Shown: positions 58,857-64,000 of the stretch, in pieces
Position numbering within the stretch: position 1 is the first letter of the stretch
Layout of the letters: each line of letters starts with the position of its first letter
Origin: Adineta vaga
Taxonomy: Eukaryota > Rotifera
Assembly (NCBI GenBank): GCA_021613535.1
Contig: CP075493.1
Span: 10,292,001-10,356,000 of the forward strand
Direction: 5' to 3'
Length of the DNA stretch: 64,000 bases
Notes under the pieces: model-generated
The model's input: the letters and a program-made list of their open reading frames with translations, nothing else
Told to the model about the DNA's origin: nothing
The model's database searches: none
Position numbers and translations under genes: made by a program

Positions 58857-60338
58857 CTTGATTCAAAGATAGATGATGATAATAATGATTCATAATAATT
58901 GATCATTCAAAATTTTTTCATTTCTTTCTTGTATAATATATATATATATAGTCTATTTCTATTTTCTCTTCTTCTACATTATCCCATTAAAGGTAACTAT
59001 CATTCTATTATTTCTTTGTCTGTAAGAATATAATAACAGTTACGGAGATATAACAGTTTTCATTTAAACAAAAAACAAGATACCGAATCATTATACATAG
59101 ATCTATTCTTGTCGGACTTTTTCTTTTGATTCTAACAGTCTAGCTTTTTCTTGACTCTCGAATTCACATAAGAATTTCATAGAGTGAACTTTTCAGTATC
59201 TAATCAAACACAATTTTCTTGACACGTGCCGTTCTGAAAGTGTTCTATTATGACTTATTTGATTCTTCGTTATTTCCCCATCGTTATAGATAACTTGTTG
59301 TAATTCATTTGAAGTCTATTGATCTCATATTTCAGTTCTTTGACATGAAGATAAAGAAAAAAAAACAATAGATCTAGTGATGATAAACTGTGCTTTTCTA
59401 CACAACGGTTGATTCGTATCAAAAATTATTATATCTTTTGATCGTCACTTTTAAGTTTCGAATTGATATTTACCTTTTATTTCTCTACTTTTTTGTTATT
59501 GTTCTTGTTGTTATAATTATTATTATTGGTCTATATTTTTTGTGCATTATTCTTCTTCTTCTTCTTCTCAATGATGATTTCTTTTTTGGAAGAATCTTTT
59601 CTTGTTCATTCGTTTTCACATTATATTTCCCCCCCCCCCTCTCTCTCTCTCTTGTTGTGTGTTTGTATGTATGTGTATATGTTTGTCTCGGAAAGAAAGA
59701 ACGGATTCATTTGATGAAGTAATCTTTCCTTTTTTTTCGTTTATTACGATCAGGTTGGATATTTCAACTGGTATGAATAAAATATCCACATTTCGATCAT
59801 ATCTATCAGTTAAAAGAGATTATCGGTTCAGATGTTTGAGATAACGATATAAAAAACCATTAGTTGAACGTCAGATTTTTTCTTTCTCATGAGATCTTCA
59901 AAAACGGATATTTTGTAACTGCTATCAGAAATAAAAAATAATTGCAATTCTCTCTCAAATGATAATTATACCACTTTTCCCTTAAGGGTCGAGAAAACCT
60001 TAAAACCAAACTTCCGATGTACGTGAAAAGTACAATAGCTGAAGGATTGAAAAAACATTCACCTACGCTATTTAGAATCATTAATAATTAAAAACTTTGT
60101 TGATTGGCATTCTGTTTTTTATCAAATAATTCGTGTATACTTGAAAATTTTCATTTGAACCAGCTTGTACTTTAGATGTCACCAGAAGCTTTTCTGACAT
60201 CATTCATCTTCTTTCCTCCTTCTTCTTTTCTCTCTCTCTTCTTATTTGGCACGGGTTCACATATCGGTCATCGTTGTTTAGCTTAGTCCTCACTCGTGAG
60301 TTTGACGAATATAGAACTTCTTTCTATCTTAACTCGTG
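58857..60338. other. Intergenic with simple repeats
   Basis: About 1.5 kb. It holds a TA run near 58936-58951, a C-run and CT repeat at about 59630-59652, and TTC runs near 59549-59565. Frames in 59390-59844 arise from these repeats and were not accepted. Confidence 0.5.
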
Positions 60339-60890
60339 ATGTCGACAATCGTAGCAAAAGCTACTGATACTTCACCTGAAAATCTAACTTTATGTTCGAT
60401 TGATCAATGTGCTACACAATTCGATGTTCACTGTTTTCATTGTCGTTCAAATATGTGTTCACATCATTATTTTGAACATAAACAACAACAACAACTAGCT
60501 GCTAAACATGCTGATGCAATGGATGATCTTTTACAACTTGCGTCTTCCAAATGTTTTTGTATTGGAAATGGTGGACATTCTCTATCAAAAGCTCGTCGAA
60601 CATTTTCCAATCCATTTGTTTCATCAACTTATCTATTGAAAAAAATGCGTCAACGAACAGCAAATCGATCTGAAAGTATTAAACCAATTGTCACAACAAA
60701 AACGACAGCAATTAAACTATATAATCTACGAAAACGACCTGGTAAACGTCTAAGAAATCTAGTTGCTACGAAAACAACGACCGTGACGACCACAACAGTT
60801 AAATTATGTCGAACTGTTCTCAAAACCAAACTCCGTAATAATAAACTATGTAATCGAAAATTACCATGTCCATATCATACGGTTGAATGA
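60339..60890 (+). CDS. Small basic protein with a B-box/AN1-like Cys/His cluster
   Basis: A single open frame of 183 residues. The N-terminal 45 residues have CSIDQCATQFDVHCFHCRSN followed by MCSHHYFEH, a Cys/His spacing that resembles a zinc-binding B-box-like module as found in small adaptor proteins. A short Gln run, an acidic helix (HADAMDDLLQLASSKCFC), then a strongly basic tail rich in Lys, Arg and Thr (KLYNLRKRPGKRLRN, TTKTTTVTTTTVKL) follow, and the end carries CNRKLPCPYHTVE with two further cysteines. Basic tail and zinc module would suit RNA or DNA binding, but this is inference. No family name can be given. The frame, plausible start and Cys pattern support a real gene. Confidence 0.6.
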   Translation: MSTIVAKATDTSPENLTLCSIDQCATQFDVHCFHCRSNMCSHHYFEHKQQQQLAAKHADAMDDLLQLASSKCFCIGNGGHSLSKARRTFSNPFVSSTYLLKKMRQRTANRSESIKPIVTTKTTAIKLYNLRKRPGKRLRNLVATKTTTVTTTTVKLCRTVLKTKLRNNKLCNRKLPCPYHTVE

Positions 60891-61462
60891 TATGAATGCT
60901 TATTTACATATTTTCAGTCTCTTTTTTTCTCTTTTTTTGCTTTTCTTAAGGTGATGTCTAACTTCTGTTTATAGTACTTTTCGAAAGGAAACTATAAATT
61001 TGTATTTACAAAGATAAAAAAAAACTCCTTTTCTTTTTTATGATAAAGTGATTTTTTTTCGCATCAAAATAGATTTTGTAGAAGATGTTTATGATAAACT
61101 ATAATATTCAATCAAATTAGTATATTCGAATTTTGTACTATGAAAATATTACATAAATAATCTGTCTGATTGAATTGGCAATAACAATAGATACTTGATT
61201 TGAAATGATTGTGTGTTGAACGATTTCTTTATTTTTCAAATCAAATAGGTAGCGGCATCTAATAAAACTTTCTGTTCGTTGAATATGAGATGTCCAATAA
61301 AAACATTTTCCTTTTACAAATAGACAGCTGTATGGATGGTTGGAAGCACATTGATCTTTACATTTACAAACATTTGTTTCGTCATCGTGATCACATTTTA
61401 AAACAACTGTTCTTCAATTTATTTCTTATCATACAAAATTTGTTTCGTTTAGACATTCAATT
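60891..61462. other. Intergenic spacer
   Basis: About 570 bp, AT-rich, between two plus-strand genes. No exon was supported. An acceptor-like TTTCGTTTAG lies just before the next ATG (61443-61452). Confidence 0.45.
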
Positions 61463-62527
61463 ATGACTCTTGTCGATTTGAACGAATGGTTCTTTGCATT
61501 TCTTCATATTTCATTCGTTTATATATTCATTACTATTCTACACCTTGTTATTCCTGCAAAGTATGTTCGTGGGTATGTTAAGGATGGTCCTACAATTTAT
61601 CGTCTGAATGGTTTGAAAGTTTTTCTAATTGTTAATCTTTTATTTACTCTTGTTATTGGATATTTTCAACTTGTTAATATTCAATATTTGATTAAATTAC
61701 GATTAAAACATGCAATTTGTGCCTGTTTTATAGGTTTAATTTTTTCATTTCTTCTTGTTCTTCCACATAAACAAAAAACATCATCATTTTGGCTCGATAT
61801 TTATCTCGGTCGATTGAAAAATCCTCAATGGTTTGGTAATCGTGCTGATGGAAAAATTTTACTTTATCTTCTGGGAGGAATTGGATTACAATTAAATTTA
61901 ATACTTCTATACTTTGAACATGCACAAGAACATAAACCTATGACAAATATTATTACCTATGTGATATTATTTACGTTTTTTACGACAGAATATTTCTATC
62001 ATGAATATGTTCATTTATATACATTTGATTTTATTGTTGAATATGTTGGATTTAAATTAGTATGGGGTTGTTTAGTTTTCTATCCATTTTTTTATCCAAC
62101 TGCAATTTGGTTTCCAATTCAATCGAGTTCATTATCATTTTCTCGACAAATACTGAGTATTAGTATCTTTTTTCTTGGATGGATTTTATCACGTGGAGCA
62201 AATAATCAAAAATATCTATTTCGAACAAAACCAAAAGAAAAATTTCTTGGCTTAATTCAACCAATCTCCATCAATGGACGATTACTTTGTTCAGGTTGGT
62301 GGGCATTGTCTCGTCACGTCAATTATCTTGGTGATACACTCATGGCTGTTGGTCTTAGTTTAGCCATTGCTGGTGGAATAGGTCCATGGTTATATCCATT
62401 GTATTATGTTGGATTATTTCTTGCGAGAGAACGAACTGATTTTGAAAGATGTCGAGATAAATATGGAAAAGATTGGGATGAATATTGCCGTCGCGTTCCT
62501 TATAGGATTATTCCATTTCTATACTAA
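61463..62527 (+). CDS. Sterol C14-reductase family membrane protein (ERG24/TM7SF2/LBR-like), intronless
   Basis: A single open frame of 354 residues, somewhat shorter than TM7SF2 (418). The family reduces the delta-14 double bond of sterol intermediates with NADPH in the ER. About eight to ten hydrophobic spans are visible. The C-terminal half carries the family signature: GRLLCSGWWALSRHVNYLGD, then AGGIGPWLYPLYYVGLFLAR and ERTDFERCRDKYGKDWDEYC followed by RRVPYRIIPFLY, nearly identical in pattern to ERG4/ERG24 enzymes. YRLNGLKVFL matches the N-terminal YxxNGxxA segment. There is no Tudor or lamin-binding domain, so it is enzyme-like rather than a lamin B receptor. The middle (LGRLKNPQWFGNRADGK) is shorter than usual. 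Many protostomes cannot make sterols, so substrate and source are open questions. It lies 48 bp before the next gene. Confidence 0.88.
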   Translation: MTLVDLNEWFFAFLHISFVYIFITILHLVIPAKYVRGYVKDGPTIYRLNGLKVFLIVNLLFTLVIGYFQLVNIQYLIKLRLKHAICACFIGLIFSFLLVLPHKQKTSSFWLDIYLGRLKNPQWFGNRADGKILLYLLGGIGLQLNLILLYFEHAQEHKPMTNIITYVILFTFFTTEYFYHEYVHLYTFDFIVEYVGFKLVWGCLVFYPFFYPTAIWFPIQSSSLSFSRQILSISIFFLGWILSRGANNQKYLFRTKPKEKFLGLIQPISINGRLLCSGWWALSRHVNYLGDTLMAVGLSLAIAGGIGPWLYPLYYVGLFLARERTDFERCRDKYGKDWDEYCRRVPYRIIPFLY

Positions 62528-62575
62528 TAATTATTTTCGACATTTTTTTTTCTAGATTGTAATTAGTTTGCAGAA
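62528..62575 (+). promoter_or_regulatory. 48-bp intercistronic spacer with a strong acceptor-like site
   Basis: Between two same-strand genes. The sequence CATTTTTTTTTCTAG (62541-62555) is a textbook pyrimidine tract plus AG, 20 bp before the downstream ATG. There is no room for an independent promoter. Confidence 0.5.
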
Positions 62576-63164
62576 ATGACATTCGATGGTTTTGGTAGGA
62601 TGTGAAAGAGCAATAAAGGTTTAGAACTAATTGATATTCTTTATAGGAAACGGAACTCTTGTGACTTCACATATTCCAACAAGTTCAATTCGTCGACGAA
62701 AAGAACAATTGAAAAAAGAAATTCAGGTAAGTTAGATTGAGAATATGTCAATGTACTTCATTTTGTTTGTACAAAAAAGTGACAGATGCGGTTTATGATA
62801 GTTTTAATAATAAACATAAAACAGAACTTAGAAAAATATGACATTTTTTATCTACATGAAGAAAACTAATGCATGACTTACAACTTCTTCTTTTCTATTC
62901 GTTCGCAATATTAATTATATGTTTTTATATTTAAAGGAAATCCATGAAAAAATTGCTCACTATGAAGTTGAAATGTCCATGATTCAATCTCAACATCCGA
63001 TTGAGTATGTAGAAAACTTGTGCGAATAATTTTCATTCTGATGTCGATAGGTTTCTTTTGATGAATGCAGATGAATAGAATATCAAAGCGTTACAATACG
63101 AGAAAAAAAACAGAAATTGGATGATATTGTACTACCTGAATATATTAGTCATTCGAATAATTGA
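62576..63164 (+). CDS. 80-residue charged, coiled-coil-like protein
   Basis: Four small exons (62576-62594, 62647-62726, 62937-63004, 63089-63164) join in phase to 80 residues. It begins MTFDGFGNGTLVTSHIPTSS, then a basic coiled-coil stretch (IRRRKEQLKKEIQEIHEKIA) and a second charged segment (TIREKKQKLDDIVLPEYISH) before the stop. The third intron uses the acceptor CAAAG at 63084-63088; nearer AGs would put a stop in frame, so the C-terminus is the least certain part. No signal peptide or membrane helix is present. The family is not recognised. Its position between the sterol-reductase-like and cytohesin genes, with a 48-bp gap upstream and 120 bp downstream, suggests co-transcription. Confidence 0.6.
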
Positions 63165-63284
63165 CGGAGAAAAAGAATCTAAAACGACCGAAGAAAATAA
63201 TTGAAGCGTCACATACGTCGTTCGTTTTTATTTATTCGAACTTGTATATCAATATTTTCTGTCTGTAATCAATAATTTCATCGA

Positions 63285-64000
63285 ATGGACAAATCGATCG
63301 TTCGCAAGTCATCGAGGGCTTTAGAAACCGGCAAAATCTTTTCGCCAAGACTATCTGAAAGAGGTAAACAGCATGAGAGTCAAACAGAGTTTCATCATGG
63401 TTCGAAAATTGAACAAAAAATACAAAATCTTCGATTACGTATGCATGGACATCTACTACCACCGGAAGTTCCTGTTGTAGAACCGTTAAAACCAATGCGT
63501 TATGTACGACATTTTAATGTCTCAGTTTCATTAAAAAGATCGCGATTGTTAAGGTTTTTCGTTTGTTATATCAATGAATATATTTCACTCATTCTTTTTG
63601 CGTTTTTTTTCCTATTTAGTCGTCCGAATTCCGATTTAAAACAATGGTCGATTGGTAGAAGACAATTCAATGAAAATCCTAAACAAGTAATTTTGAAACA
63701 CCTATGTTTTTCATTTTAAAATGTGTGTTTCCCTAGGGAATTCAATGGCTTGTGGAGAATAATCTTCTTCAAAACACACCAGAGTCAGTGGCGACATTTC
63801 TATTCAATGAAACAGGATTGAGTAAACGTGCCATTGGAGAATATCTTGGCGAAAAGTATGTCTTTGAAACAATACTTATTCTTTTTATTTTATCTATGTT
63901 GTTGAATAGAGATGATTTTCATATTGACGTATTAAAACATTTTGCACGTCGACATGATTTTTTCACAGTAGATATCGTCGAAGCTCTTCGGTTTGTCGAT
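63285..64000 (+). CDS. Cytohesin-type ARF guanine-nucleotide exchange factor, 5' part, cut by window end
   Basis: Exons 63285-63553, 63620-63686, 63737-63855 and 63910 to about 63990, where a donor-like CG/GTTTGT begins; the rest is outside. The first exon encodes about 90 polar residues (KSSRALETGKIFSPRLSERG, IEQKIQNLRLRMHG). Then the start of a Sec7 domain: KQWSIGRRQFNENPKQGIQW, LVENNLLQNTPESVATFLFN, GLSKRAIGEYLGEKDDFHID and HDFFTVDIVEALR. This pattern (NP-K-x-GI-x-LVEN-LLQNTPE, IGxYLGE) is closest to cytohesins (ARNO), which exchange GDP for GTP on ARF1/ARF6; BRAG-type Sec7 domains differ here. The catalytic glutamate loop and any PH domain are beyond the window. The N-terminus is not the usual cytohesin coiled coil. 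Confidence 0.87.

Noticed and set aside
59390-59844. Hydrophobic ORFs in three frames
   Set aside because: They come from TTC, C and CT/TG simple repeats and have no splice context.

Overview
The window is animal nuclear DNA and is most likely from a bdelloid rotifer. The sequence shows an AT-rich genome with many introns of about 50-75 bp (GT...AG, often ending TTTTAG), very short gaps between genes, and animal-specific genes (ZO-1, anosmin, ninjurin, MKK4, eIF3e, a nuclear receptor). From general knowledge, the ADP-ribosyltransferase, NHL-repeat, U-box and divergent GPCR families seen here, and a microbial-type flavohemoglobin, are typical of bdelloids. The species assignment is inference; no marker gene proves it.

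Layout. 0-12 kb: the start of a U-box protein on the left edge (minus), a single-pass membrane protein (plus), a complete septin (plus), a 727-residue protein of unknown function (minus), and one orphan exon-like block near 11.6 kb. 12-20.4 kb: a head-to-tail run on the plus strand, eIF3e, TMEM120/TACAN, mitochondrial ribosomal protein mL63 and an eEF1A lysine methyltransferase, then a 57-residue secreted peptide. 20.6-29.1 kb: an intronless GPCR (minus), a full ZO-1-type scaffold (plus, 17 exons), a tail-to-tail retinol-dehydrogenase-type SDR (minus), and a small zinc-finger-like ORF. 30.2-35.9 kb: a minus-strand gene that joins an R-S-ExE mono-ADP-ribosyltransferase domain to a leucine-rich-repeat region in which every repeat is its own 84-nt exon in a 145-bp tandem module. 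This is the most unusual locus in the window. 37-42.5 kb: an anosmin-like protein and a membrane-anchored NHL-repeat protein with a threonine-rich minisatellite stalk. 42.7-48 kb (minus): a flavohemoglobin with an apparent frameshift, MAP2K4/MKK4, and a DCN1-like protein. 48.4-52.3 kb: mitochondrial bL12m and complex I NDUFV1 head to tail, then ninjurin (minus). 55.5-58.9 kb: a nuclear receptor behind about 3.2 kb of non-coding DNA. 60.3-64 kb: a small Cys/His-rich protein, a sterol-reductase-family membrane protein, an 80-residue coiled-coil protein, and the start of a cytohesin-type ARF-GEF cut by the window end.

How the genes relate. Several same-strand neighbours lie 48-320 bp apart with a splice-acceptor-like T-rich tract plus AG just before the downstream ATG. 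This fits polycistronic transcription resolved by spliced-leader trans-splicing. Exon models were built by hand from splice sites and reading phase. All complete multi-exon gene models keep phase to the stop, which supports them, but individual boundaries may be off by a base or two.
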